A stretch of DNA of 64,000 bases from an uncultured Bacteroidia bacterium (GTDB taxonomy: Bacteria > Bacteroidota > Bacteroidia > Bacteroidales > F082). Under the pieces are notes generated by a model. That model was not told where the DNA came from. It saw only the letters and a list, made by a program, of their open reading frames with translations, and did no database searches. Position 1 is the stretch's first letter. Every line of letters begins with the position of its first letter. Position numbers and translations under genes: made by a program. The stretch is taken from positions 1 to 64,000 of the forward strand of contig CACXUM010000011.1 in NCBI GenBank assembly GCA_902770835.1, in the 5' to 3' direction. Below, piece after piece: positions 16,145-23,636 of the stretch.

Positions 16145-16861
16145 ATGAAGTTAAAACTTATGCAAAACCTCACAAAAACCATAGCAGCCCTAATCCTATC
16201 AATAGCATTGCTTTGCGCCGCAGGATGCAAAAAACACAATAGTGGTAACGGCTCTTACAACGGCCGCGATTACATCGACCTCGGCTTGCCGAGCGGCACG
16301 ATGTGGGCGACTTGCAATGTGGGAGCCGAGAATCCCGAAAGTTACGGCGATTACTTCGCTTGGGGCGAAACTACGCCGAAGACCACCTACAATTGGAGCA
16401 CCTATTTGTATAGCAAAGGCGATTACAACCAACTCACAAAGTATTGCAGTCAATCGGATTTCGGTTTCAATGGCTTCACGGACAATTTGAAATCTTTGCT
16501 GGCGAGTGACGATGCCGCCACAGCCAATTGGGGTGAAGGTTGGTGTACTCCGACCTATAACCAATGGGTCGAGCTGTTGAGAAAATGCAGCCATACTTGG
16601 ACTACAATAAACGGCGTGAACGGTTGCTTGTTTACCGCGCGTAATGGCAACAGTATCTTCTTGCCCGCTGTGAGTAGCCGCCGGGACGATGATTCCCGCA
16701 TCGTTGGTGACGATGGCTGCTATTGGTCGAGTACGCTTAACAAAACCTTACCTGACGGCGTGAAAGGCTTCAGGTTCACTCTCAGCATAGATGACTACGA
16801 CATTTACGACTTTAGCCGTGAAGCGGGTATGTCTGTCAGGGCGGTGTGTTCTTCGCGATAG
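16145..16861 (+). CDS. Lipoprotein with a FISUMP-like domain
   Basis: Function unknown. The 238-residue protein has a lipoprotein signal ending in the lipobox LCAAGC, then a domain with YIDLGLPSGTMWATCNVGAE, GDYFAWGETTPKTTYNW and the C-terminal GCYWSSTL and MSVRAVCS. This pattern is very common among Bacteroidetes surface proteins and relates to the Fibrobacter major paralogous domain, a fold akin to SUMF1 and C-type lectins. It begins 5 bases after the endonuclease stop, so it may be read through from that operon, although a functional link is not evident. A second possible start lies at 16160. Confidence 0.65.
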   Translation: MKLKLMQNLTKTIAALILSIALLCAAGCKKHNSGNGSYNGRDYIDLGLPSGTMWATCNVGAENPESYGDYFAWGETTPKTTYNWSTYLYSKGDYNQLTKYCSQSDFGFNGFTDNLKSLLASDDAATANWGEGWCTPTYNQWVELLRKCSHTWTTINGVNGCLFTARNGNSIFLPAVSSRRDDDSRIVGDDGCYWSSTLNKTLPDGVKGFRFTLSIDDYDIYDFSREAGMSVRAVCSSR

Positions 16862-16879
16862 AAACTTGTAGTGTATTGT

Positions 16880-16897
16880 AAAATATTGATAAACAAT
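16880..16897. promoter_or_regulatory. Shared 18-bp motif, copy 1
   Basis: AAAATATTGATAAACAAT occurs here upstream of rpmE and again, identical, at 56388-56405 upstream of a lipoprotein. The core ATTGATAAACAAT is nearly palindromic and may be a protein-binding site. No regulator is assigned. Confidence 0.35.
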
Positions 16898-16957
16898 ATG
16901 TTGAAATTTGGCGTAATTTTTTTTTCCGAAACCGATTGCCATTCCAATAAAATGTCG

Positions 16958-16965
16958 TACTTTTG
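16958..16965 (+). promoter_or_regulatory. -7 promoter box (TACTTTTG) for rpmE
   Basis: TACTTTTG lies 28 bases before the L31 start codon. Confidence 0.65.
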
Positions 16966-16993
16966 CGGCTCAAAATCAAAAGGAAAGTAAGCG

Positions 16994-17263
16994 ATGAAAA
17001 AAGACATTCACCCTAAGAATTACAGACTGGTTGTTTTCAAAGATATGTCAAACGACGTGACCTTCTTGTCGCGCTCGACCATCAACACCAAGGAAACCAT
17101 CAAGTGGGAAGACGGCAACGAATATCCGTTGGTGAAATTGGAAATCTCCAGCGCGTCACATCCCTTCTACACCGGCAAGATGAAACTCGTCGACAGCGCC
17201 GGTCGTGTGGATAAGTTCAACAACAAGTACAAGAAATTCTTCGAGAAGAAGGAAGCTAAGTAA
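16994..17263 (+). CDS. rpmE2: 50S ribosomal protein L31, type B
   Basis: A component of the large ribosomal subunit. The 89 residues begin [17 protein letters not shown] and contain [30 protein letters not shown] (given in parts: [20 protein letters not shown], then [17 protein letters not shown]), typical of L31 type B. The zinc-binding CxxC pairs of the A-type protein are absent. In bacteria with both types this form serves under zinc limitation, while in Bacteroidetes it is often the only one. It stands alone between its own promoter and terminator. Confidence 0.95.
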   Translation: MKKDIHPKNYRLVVFKDMSNDVTFLSRSTINTKETIKWEDGNEYPLVKLEISSASHPFYTGKMKLVDSAGRVDKFNNKYKKFFEKKEAK

Positions 17264-17285
17264 GTTGGACGCAACCGAAAAAGGG

Positions 17286-17315
17286 AAGCCCTTGCCAATC
17301 GCGAGGGCTTTTTTT
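17286..17315 (+). terminator. Terminator after rpmE
   Basis: Stem AAGCCCT (17286-17292) and AGGGCTT (17304-17310), followed by a T-run to 17315. Confidence 0.85.
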
Positions 17316-17338
17316 GTGCCTTGGCATTATTATTGTCG

Positions 17339-17346
17339 TATCTTTG
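17339..17346 (+). promoter_or_regulatory. -7 promoter box (TATCTTTG) for lon
   Basis: TATCTTTG lies 69 bases before the lon start. No heat-shock inverted repeat (CIRCE) was seen in the leader. Confidence 0.6.
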
Positions 17347-17415
17347 CGCCACATATATAATAAGGTGTGAAACGGCGGCTAACTGACAATTTGTCGCCAT
17401 AAACGAAAGTGTTTT

Positions 17416-19911
17416 ATGAGTTATAAAGTTGAACCCGTATTGTTTTCAGATATGATTGACACGGATGCCGAGTTTATTCCCGTCCTGACCATCGAGCAGG
17501 GCCAACTCGGTCATAATGAATCCGTTCCAGAAGAATTGCCCATTATGCCCTTGCGCAATTCGGTGCTTTATCCGGGCACGGTCATTCCCATCACCGTGGG
17601 GCGCGAAAAATCAATCCAGTTGGTGAAGGAATACAACCGCAAACGCAAGCCCATCGGCGTTATCGCGCAAAAGGAGTCGAATGTCGACGAGCCTGTTCTC
17701 GACGATTTGTACAAGGTCGGCGTGTCGGCCCAAATTCTCAAATCGTTTGAGATGCCCGATGGTAGCGTCACGGTCATTATTCAAGGAATTCGACGTTTTG
17801 AAGTGGTGGAACCCATTCAAAATGAGCCTTATATGAAGGCCGCCGTGATACCTTACGCGGCTTCGGAGGACGTGCCTACATCGCGCAAGTTCGATGCTTT
17901 GTTGCAGTCGGTCAGGGATTTGGCCATTCAGGTCATTCCTCGCTCGCGCAATTTGTCGCAAGAGGCAGGTTTTGCCATCAAGAGCATTGATGACCCTGTG
18001 TTTTTGCTCAATTTCGTGGCCAGCAACATCGAGGCCGAACTACCTGTGCGTCAAGGGATTTTGGAGTCGCGCAACCTCAACGAAATGGCCAAGGGGCTTC
18101 TTTCGGTGCTGACCGAGGCCAAACAGATGCTTGAACTGAAGCAGCAAATCCAGAGCAAGGTGCGCGACGATATGGACAAGCAGCAGCGCGAATATTACCT
18201 CAACCAGCAGTTGCGGACCATTCAAGAGGAATTGGGTGGCAATCCTAATGAACAGGATGTCAAGGAGTTGAAAGAAAAGGCTGAGAAGAAAAAGTGGTCG
18301 AAAGAAGTGGCTGAAGTCTTCGATCGGGAACTGAAAAAGTTGGAGCGCACCCATCCGCAATCGAGCGAATATGGCATTCAGTTGAACTATTTGCAGTATT
18401 TGGTTGACCTGCCTTGGGAGGAGTTCACGAAAGACAATTTCGACCTGAAACACGCCCAGCGCATCCTCGATGCCGACCATTTCGGTTTGGACAAGGTGAA
18501 AGACAGAATCATAGAGCATTTGGCCGTGCTGAAGTTGCGACAGGATATGAAAGCCCCGATTTTGTGTCTTGTCGGGCCTCCCGGTGTGGGCAAAACTTCC
18601 TTGGGCAAGTCCATCGCAAGGGCTTTGAACCGAAAATATGTCAGAATGTCACTTGGTGGCGTGCGCGACGAATCGGAACTGCGCGGCCACAGGAAAACTT
18701 ACATCGGTGCTATGCCAGGCCGTATCATCCAGAATTTGCGCAAGGTGAAGTCGGGAAATCCAGTTTTTGTTCTTGACGAAATTGACAAGGTGAGCGGCAA
18801 CAACATCAGTGGCGACCCGCAAGCTGCGCTTTTGGAAATCCTTGACCCTGAGCAGAATAATACCTTCTACGACAACTTCATCGAGCTGGATTACGACCTC
18901 TCGAAAATCCTTTTCATCGCCACGGCCAACAACCTTGCGACCATCCATCCCGCCCTGCGCGACCGTATGGAAATCATCGACTTGAGCGGCTACTTGCGCG
19001 AGGAAAAATACGAAATCGCCAAACGCCACCTGATTCCCAAGCAGATGAAGGAACACGGCCTCGACAGCAAGCAAATCGCTATTTCAAAGGAGATTGTGAT
19101 GCACATTATTGAGGACTACACCCGTGAGGCTGGTGTGCGTAATTTGGAACGCCGTATCGGTGACTTGATGCGTTATCGCGCCAAGCAAGTCGTTGTGGGA
19201 GAGGGATTTGACAAGAAAATTACCAAGGAAGAACTGAGGAAGGTGCTGGGCGTTCCAATGCACCACGACGAGGACGAGGTGAAGCATACTATTCCTGGCG
19301 TTGCCACGGGTTTGGCTTGGACGCAAGTGGGCGGCGAAATTCTCTCCATCGAAGTCAGTTTGAGTCGCGGTGGCGGACATCTTTCTTTGACCGGCAACCT
19401 TGGCGAGGTGATGAAGGAGAGCGCAACCATCGCCTACGAGTTCATCAAGGCGCACGCTTCGCAACTCAACATCAATCCTGACGTGTTTGACGCTTGGAAT
19501 GTCCACGTCCATATTCCCGAAGGAGCAACGCCCAAGGATGGCCCCTCGGCGGGTATCACTATGCTCACTGCCTTGACTTCCGCTTTCACCCAACGCAAGG
19601 TGAAAGGCCAGTTGGCTATGACGGGCGAAATCACGTTGCGTGGTCGCGTTTTGCCCGTGGGCGGCGTGAAGGAAAAGATTCTGGCCGCTAAGCGCAACGG
19701 CGTGACCGATCTCATCCTTTCCATTGATAACGAGCACGATATCAAGGACATCAAGGAGGATTACATCAGCGGACTGAACTTCCATTATGTGGAGAATATG
19801 ATGCAGGTGCTTGACCTCGCCTTGGAGAAAGAACAAGACAAGAACGACCTCGACTATAACAAGTATTTGAATAATCTGCATCCTGAAGTTATAGGATTCA
19901 AAGTCAAGTGA
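17416..19911 (+). CDS. lon: ATP-dependent protease Lon
   Basis: A cytoplasmic ATP-dependent serine protease that degrades misfolded and regulatory proteins. The 831 residues contain the N-terminal substrate-binding LAN domain (about 40-240, starting [19 protein letters not shown]), a coiled coil, and the AAA+ module with Walker [14 protein letters not shown] near 387 and Walker [12 protein letters not shown]. The C-terminal protease domain has catalytic Ser in [10 protein letters not shown] near 711 and Lys in [14 protein letters not shown] near 752. The extra 40 N-terminal residues relative to enterobacterial Lon are usual in Bacteroidetes. It is single-gene, followed by an inverted-repeat spacer. 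Confidence 0.97.
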   Translation: MSYKVEPVLFSDMIDTDAEFIPVLTIEQGQLGHNESVPEELPIMPLRNSVLYPGTVIPITVGREKSIQLVKEYNRKRKPIGVIAQKESNVDEPVLDDLYKVGVSAQILKSFEMPDGSVTVIIQGIRRFEVVEPIQNEPYMKAAVIPYAASEDVPTSRKFDALLQSVRDLAIQVIPRSRNLSQEAGFAIKSIDDPVFLLNFVASNIEAELPVRQGILESRNLNEMAKGLLSVLTEAKQMLELKQQIQSKVRDDMDKQQREYYLNQQLRTIQEELGGNPNEQDVKELKEKAEKKKWSKEVAEVFDRELKKLERTHPQSSEYGIQLNYLQYLVDLPWEEFTKDNFDLKHAQRILDADHFGLDKVKDRIIEHLAVLKLRQDMKAPILCLVGPPGVGKTSLGKSIARALNRKYVRMSLGGVRDESELRGHRKTYIGAMPGRIIQNLRKVKSGNPVFVLDEIDKVSGNNISGDPQAALLEILDPEQNNTFYDNFIELDYDLSKILFIATANNLATIHPALRDRMEIIDLSGYLREEKYEIAKRHLIPKQMKEHGLDSKQIAISKEIVMHIIEDYTREAGVRNLERRIGDLMRYRAKQVVVGEGFDKKITKEELRKVLGVPMHHDEDEVKHTIPGVATGLAWTQVGGEILSIEVSLSRGGGHLSLTGNLGEVMKESATIAYEFIKAHASQLNINPDVFDAWNVHVHIPEGATPKDGPSAGITMLTALTSAFTQRKVKGQLAMTGEITLRGRVLPVGGVKEKILAAKRNGVTDLILSIDNEHDIKDIKEDYISGLNFHYVENMMQVLDLALEKEQDKNDLDYNKYLNNLHPEVIGFKVK

Positions 19912-19916
19912 TTATA

Positions 19917-19995
19917 AACTACGGATTGCACGGATTTTACAGATTGTTTGCTGTATGATGTAACCCAATCCGTTTCATCTGTGAAATCCGTAGTT
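19917..19995. repeat. Inverted repeat between lon and the peptide-binding lipoprotein
   Basis: Two 30-base arms at 19917-19946 and 19966-19995 are inverted copies with about six mismatches. Both begin with AACTACGGATT in their own orientation, and the loop is 19 bases. The right arm ends 9 bases before the start codon of the next gene, so the transcript would carry a large stem-loop in its leader. Confidence 0.7.
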
Positions 19996-20004
19996 AAAAG
20001 TATT

Positions 20005-21696
20005 ATGCGAAAGTTGTTAATCGGCATATTATCCGTGTTGTTGATGGTTTCTTGCGGCAAACGCCAAGATTCAGAGGATGGATTGTCCATTTTCAAGTAT
20101 AACGAAAGCGCAGGTATCCTCACCCTCGACCCGATTTATGCCAAGGACTTGCCCCATATCTGGGCTTGTAACCAGGTGTTTAACAGCCTTGTAGCCTTCG
20201 ACGACAAGATGAACCTCGTCCCGATGGTGGCCAAGTCGTGGGAAATTAGCGAGGATGGATTGGTTTACACTTTTCATCTTCGGAATGATGTTCAATTCCA
20301 CGAGGATGAATGTTTTGAAGGGGCGGCCCTTCGACAAGCTCAGGGACCTTCAAAAAACGGTGGGGACAAGGCCGTTGAGCCTGTCGAAACGCCGACTTCT
20401 CGTTTTGTGACCGCAGAAGACTTTGTCTATTCCTTCAACCGCGTGGTGGACAAGCAGTTGAGTTCGCCCGGAATGTGGATTTTTTCGTCCGTCAAACAAG
20501 ATGAAGGCCAATATGCTTTCACGGCTTTGGACGACTCCACTTTCCAAATCGAATTGTCGAAGCCGTTTCCGCCATTTTTGGGCATTTTGTCTATGACTTA
20601 CGCCTCAGTCGTTCCGAAGGAAGCCGTTGAGTATTACGGAGATAACTTCCGCAGCCATCCGGTGGGGACGGGACCGTTCCATTTCCAGTATTGGAAGGAA
20701 GGCGTGAAGTTGGTTTTCCGCAAGAATCCCAACTATTTTGAGCGCGACGCGACAGGGGAGAGGTTGCCTTATATTGATGCTGTTTCCGTCAGCTTCCTGA
20801 TTGATAAGCAAGTGGCGTTTTTAGAGTTCATCAAAGGCAAGTTCGACTTTATGTCGGGCATCGATGCACGTTACAAGGACGAACTTTTGACCTACGACGG
20901 CCAACTGCGCCAAAAGTACGAGGACAAAATCGAGCTGATAACCGAGCCGTATCTGAACACCGAATATTTCTCCTTCTTCATCGACCCCAACGACCCGCTT
21001 GGTCCCGACCGCGCTCGTGCCTTGCGTCAGGCTGTCAGTCTTTGCATCGACCGCGAGAAGATGTTGCGTTACTTGCGCAACGGCATCGGCGAACCCGGCA
21101 CGGGCGGTATGATTCCCGCTGGTCTGCCCGGTCACAGCCCGACCATCGGCTATGGTTACGACCTGAAACGCGCCCAACGTTTGGTGGCTGAAAACCATTT
21201 GGAAGGCTATCTGCTGCAACTCTCCACCGTTGCCGACTATGCCGACATCGGGAAGTTTGTGCAAAGCCAAGTGGAACAAATCGGGCTGCAATGCAAGATG
21301 GAGGTGATGCCGCCCGCCACGATGCGCAGTATGAGAAGCAACGGAAGTTTGCAGTTTTTCCGCTCTTCTTGGGTGGCCGACTATCCAGATGCGGAAAATT
21401 ACCTTTCGCTGTTCACGACTTCCAACTTTGCTCCTGCTGGACCGAATTACACGCATTACACCAATCCAAAATATGACAAACTCTATGACAAAGCCTTGCT
21501 TTGCAACGACTTGCAAGAACGCGCCCAATATTATACCGAGATGGATAGCCTGATGATGCAGGACGCGCCCGTGGTGGTTTTGTTCTATGACGAGGTGCTT
21601 CGTTTCGTGAACAAAAGGGTGCAAAATATGGGCAGCAATCCCACTAATTTGCTGGATTTGCGGCGGGTGAGGATTGATGCAAAAAAATCATTATAA
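20005..21696 (+). CDS. Peptide ABC transporter substrate-binding lipoprotein (SBP family 5)
   Basis: A solute-binding lipoprotein that would capture oligopeptides for an ABC importer. The 563 residues have a lipoprotein signal (MRKLLIGILSVLLMVSC, Cys 17) and the DppA/OppA-type fold: LDPIYAKDLPHIWACNQVFNSL near 35-58, SWEISEDGLVYTFHLRNDV, and the C-terminal HYTNPKYDKLYDKAL. Residues about 107-130 ([12 protein letters not shown] and onward) are encoded by a palindromic repeat that sits in frame just after VQFHEDE. No permease or ATPase genes are adjacent, so its partner is unknown. The start at 20005 yields the signal peptide, while upstream starts would read through the inverted repeat. Confidence 0.85.
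   Translation: MRKLLIGILSVLLMVSCGKRQDSEDGLSIFKYNESAGILTLDPIYAKDLPHIWACNQVFNSLVAFDDKMNLVPMVAKSWEISEDGLVYTFHLRNDVQFHEDECFEGAALRQAQGPSKNGGDKAVEPVETPTSRFVTAEDFVYSFNRVVDKQLSSPGMWIFSSVKQDEGQYAFTALDDSTFQIELSKPFPPFLGILSMTYASVVPKEAVEYYGDNFRSHPVGTGPFHFQYWKEGVKLVFRKNPNYFERDATGERLPYIDAVSVSFLIDKQVAFLEFIKGKFDFMSGIDARYKDELLTYDGQLRQKYEDKIELITEPYLNTEYFSFFIDPNDPLGPDRARALRQAVSLCIDREKMLRYLRNGIGEPGTGGMIPAGLPGHSPTIGYGYDLKRAQRLVAENHLEGYLLQLSTVADYADIGKFVQSQVEQIGLQCKMEVMPPATMRSMRSNGSLQFFRSSWVADYPDAENYLSLFTTSNFAPAGPNYTHYTNPKYDKLYDKALLCNDLQERAQYYTEMDSLMMQDAPVVVLFYDEVLRFVNKRVQNMGSNPTNLLDLRRVRIDAKKSL
20322..20395 (+). repeat. In-frame palindromic repeat inside the SBP gene
   Basis: The left arm contains CCTTCGACAAGCTCAGGGAC near 20329-20348 and the right arm contains TTGAGCCTGTCGAAAC (20375-20390), its inverted and diverged copy. 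In the gene's frame it encodes AALRQAQGP, identical to the peptide from the repeat in parE at 40618. Confidence 0.8.
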
Positions 21697-21722
21697 TCGG
21701 TTAGGTTTTAGCCAAATCTTTT

Positions 21723-21730
21723 TATCTTTG
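21723..21730 (+). promoter_or_regulatory. -7 promoter box (TATCTTTG) for the first AAA/PDDEXK gene
   Basis: TATCTTTG lies 18 bases before the ATG at 21749 and supports that start over an upstream one that overlaps the SBP gene. Confidence 0.65.
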
Positions 21731-21748
21731 CAGCCAAAGTCAAAGGCT

Positions 21749-23344
21749 ATGGCAGACAATACCTTTTTAGAAAGACGCTATCCGATTGGTATTCAAACGT
21801 TTTCGGAAATCATCAAGGGCGGTTACGTTTATGTGGACAAGACCGATTTGGTGTGGAAACTGCAACAATACGCGAAATTTGTGTTCCTCAGCCGTCCCCG
21901 AAGATTCGGGAAATCGTTGCTGTCGTCGACTTTACATTCCTATTTCGCTGGCGAGAAGGAATTGTTCGATGGCTTGAAAATCAATCAGTTGGAAAAAGAT
22001 TGGGTGGCATATCCCGTCATCCATTTGGATTTGAGTCGTGCCAAAAGACAGCCTTCTGCCGAGGAATTGAGGAATGTGCTGTTTCGCATCTTGGAGCCGT
22101 ATTGCGATAAATATGGCAGGGGAGCATACGAAACTTCGCCCGGAGGCAGGCTTGACGGGCTGATTCGTCGCGCATACGAGCAGACAGGCAAGCAGGTGGC
22201 GGTCGTCATTGATGAATACGATGCCCCGTTGCTTGACAGACTTCACGACAAGGAATTGCTTGACGCATTGCGTGATGTGATGCAGGAGTTTTACGTCCAA
22301 CTGAAGGCCAACGAGTCGATGATCAAGTTCTGTTTCATCACGGGCATCACTAAGTTCAGTCAGTTGAGCATCTTCTCCACCATCAACAATTTGGCGAATG
22401 TGTCGATGGATCCTGCGTTTTCCACCATCTGCGGCATCACGGAAAACGAATTGGATTCCATTATGGCCGATGACATTGGGCGTATGGCTGAGGCTTACGG
22501 GTGTTCTGAGGACGAAATGCACAGAAAATTGAAATTGCAGTACGATGGCTATCATTTTTCGCGTGATTCAGAAGGTGTTTACAACCCATTTAGTTTGTTG
22601 AAGTCCTTTCAGCAGCGTGATTTAGGCTCGTTTTGGTTTGAGAGTGGCACACCGTCATTTTTGATTAAGCAGATGCAGCATTTCCGCACCGACATTACTG
22701 CGATGGACGACATTGAGGTGCCTTCTACGGCTTTCGACAGGCCAACCGAGGCTATGACGACCGCATTGCCGCTGCTCTATCAAAGTGGTTATCTGACCAT
22801 TAAGGACTATGAGCGCGAATCGCAACTCTATAAACTCTCCATCCCGAACCAAGAGGTGCGCGTGGGCTTTGCCGACGGATTGTTGCCCACCTATATAGGA
22901 TTGGAGGGCTTTGAGGTGCAGACGGGATTTGCCCTGAAGTTTTGGAGGGCTTTGAAAGCGAAAGACCTCGACCTCGCTTTGAGGGAGATGCAGTCCTACT
23001 TGGCCAGCCTGCCTTACATTGAGGGCTTTAAGAAGAAATTGGAGGATGTTTCCAACGCCGAAGGTTTCTATGAATGGTCGTTCTATTTGATTTTCACAAT
23101 GTTAAACATTTATGTCAAGACCCAAGTGAAATGCGCTGGAGGCCGTATTGATATGGTGGTTTATATGCCCGATACGGTGTATGTTATGGAGTTGAAGGTG
23201 AACGGGACGGCGAAAAGCGCTTTGGAACAGATTGACAATAAGGGTTATGCCATCGCCTACCAGACCGAAGGCCGACAAGTGGTGAAAGCAGGGCTGAATT
23301 TCTCATCGGAAACCAAGACTTTGACGGATTGGGTGATTGCTTGA
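21749..23344 (+). CDS. AAA-ATPase-like protein with a PDDEXK_9 nuclease domain, copy 1
   Basis: Cellular role unknown. Of 531 residues, about 10-290 form an AAA-ATPase-like domain: RRYPIGIQTFSEIIKGGYVY, a P-loop FLSRPRRFGKSLLSS near 46-60 and a Walker B VVIDEYDAPLLDRL near 150. The C-terminal third carries the PDDEXK_9 nuclease-like domain, ending GRIDMVVYMPDTVYVMELKV (Asp, and Glu-x-Lys) and ALEQIDNKGYA. The family is often present in many copies in Bacteroidales genomes, usually as single genes. A close paralogue lies at 48151. It may act on nucleic acids, perhaps in defence, but this is inference. Confidence 0.85.
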   Translation: MADNTFLERRYPIGIQTFSEIIKGGYVYVDKTDLVWKLQQYAKFVFLSRPRRFGKSLLSSTLHSYFAGEKELFDGLKINQLEKDWVAYPVIHLDLSRAKRQPSAEELRNVLFRILEPYCDKYGRGAYETSPGGRLDGLIRRAYEQTGKQVAVVIDEYDAPLLDRLHDKELLDALRDVMQEFYVQLKANESMIKFCFITGITKFSQLSIFSTINNLANVSMDPAFSTICGITENELDSIMADDIGRMAEAYGCSEDEMHRKLKLQYDGYHFSRDSEGVYNPFSLLKSFQQRDLGSFWFESGTPSFLIKQMQHFRTDITAMDDIEVPSTAFDRPTEAMTTALPLLYQSGYLTIKDYERESQLYKLSIPNQEVRVGFADGLLPTYIGLEGFEVQTGFALKFWRALKAKDLDLALREMQSYLASLPYIEGFKKKLEDVSNAEGFYEWSFYLIFTMLNIYVKTQVKCAGGRIDMVVYMPDTVYVMELKVNGTAKSALEQIDNKGYAIAYQTEGRQVVKAGLNFSSETKTLTDWVIA

Positions 23345-23471
23345 TTGGTTTTTGAAATGAAAGCGTTTTGATTTCAACTTGGAAGTGTGAAAGGATATTA
23401 AGCAGGCGATGCCAATCTTTTCCGAAAACGAGACGAAAACAACGGTGAGTTTTATTTTTCAAGAAAAATCG

Positions 23472-23479
23472 TACATTTG
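23472..23479 (+). promoter_or_regulatory. -7 promoter box (TACATTTG) for a truncated gene
   Basis: TACATTTG lies 24 bases before the ATG of the 26-codon AlbA_2 fragment at 23504. Confidence 0.55.
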
Positions 23480-23503
23480 CAAGGTTAAAAATAGGAGAAG
23501 TGT

Positions 23504-23584
23504 ATGATAGACGATGAATTGTTAAGCGGCGAGAATGTCAATATCGAGTACAAGCGTGAGGTGCCGGAGAAAAGCATCAAATAA
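23504..23584 (+). pseudogene. N-terminal fragment of an AlbA_2 domain protein
   Basis: A 26-codon frame beginning MIDDELLSGENVNIEYKREV, then PEKSIK and a TAA stop. The sequence matches the first residues of AlbA_2 (Schlafen-type) DNA-binding proteins, where the Glu-Tyr-Lys strand opens the domain. The rest of the gene is gone. It retains a promoter box and an AGGAGAAG-like ribosome site, so it is a decayed gene rather than a chance frame. Confidence 0.6.
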
Positions 23585-23636
23585 GTGATAAGAATCTTTT
23601 GAAAACATTGCAAGCACAATCCTAAATTTTAATCCT

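Noticed and set aside
13616..16861. Integrated prophage or conjugative element carrying the restriction-modification genes
   Set aside because: No integrase, transfer, capsid or tail genes and no flanking direct repeats were seen; only a small accessory patch is supported.
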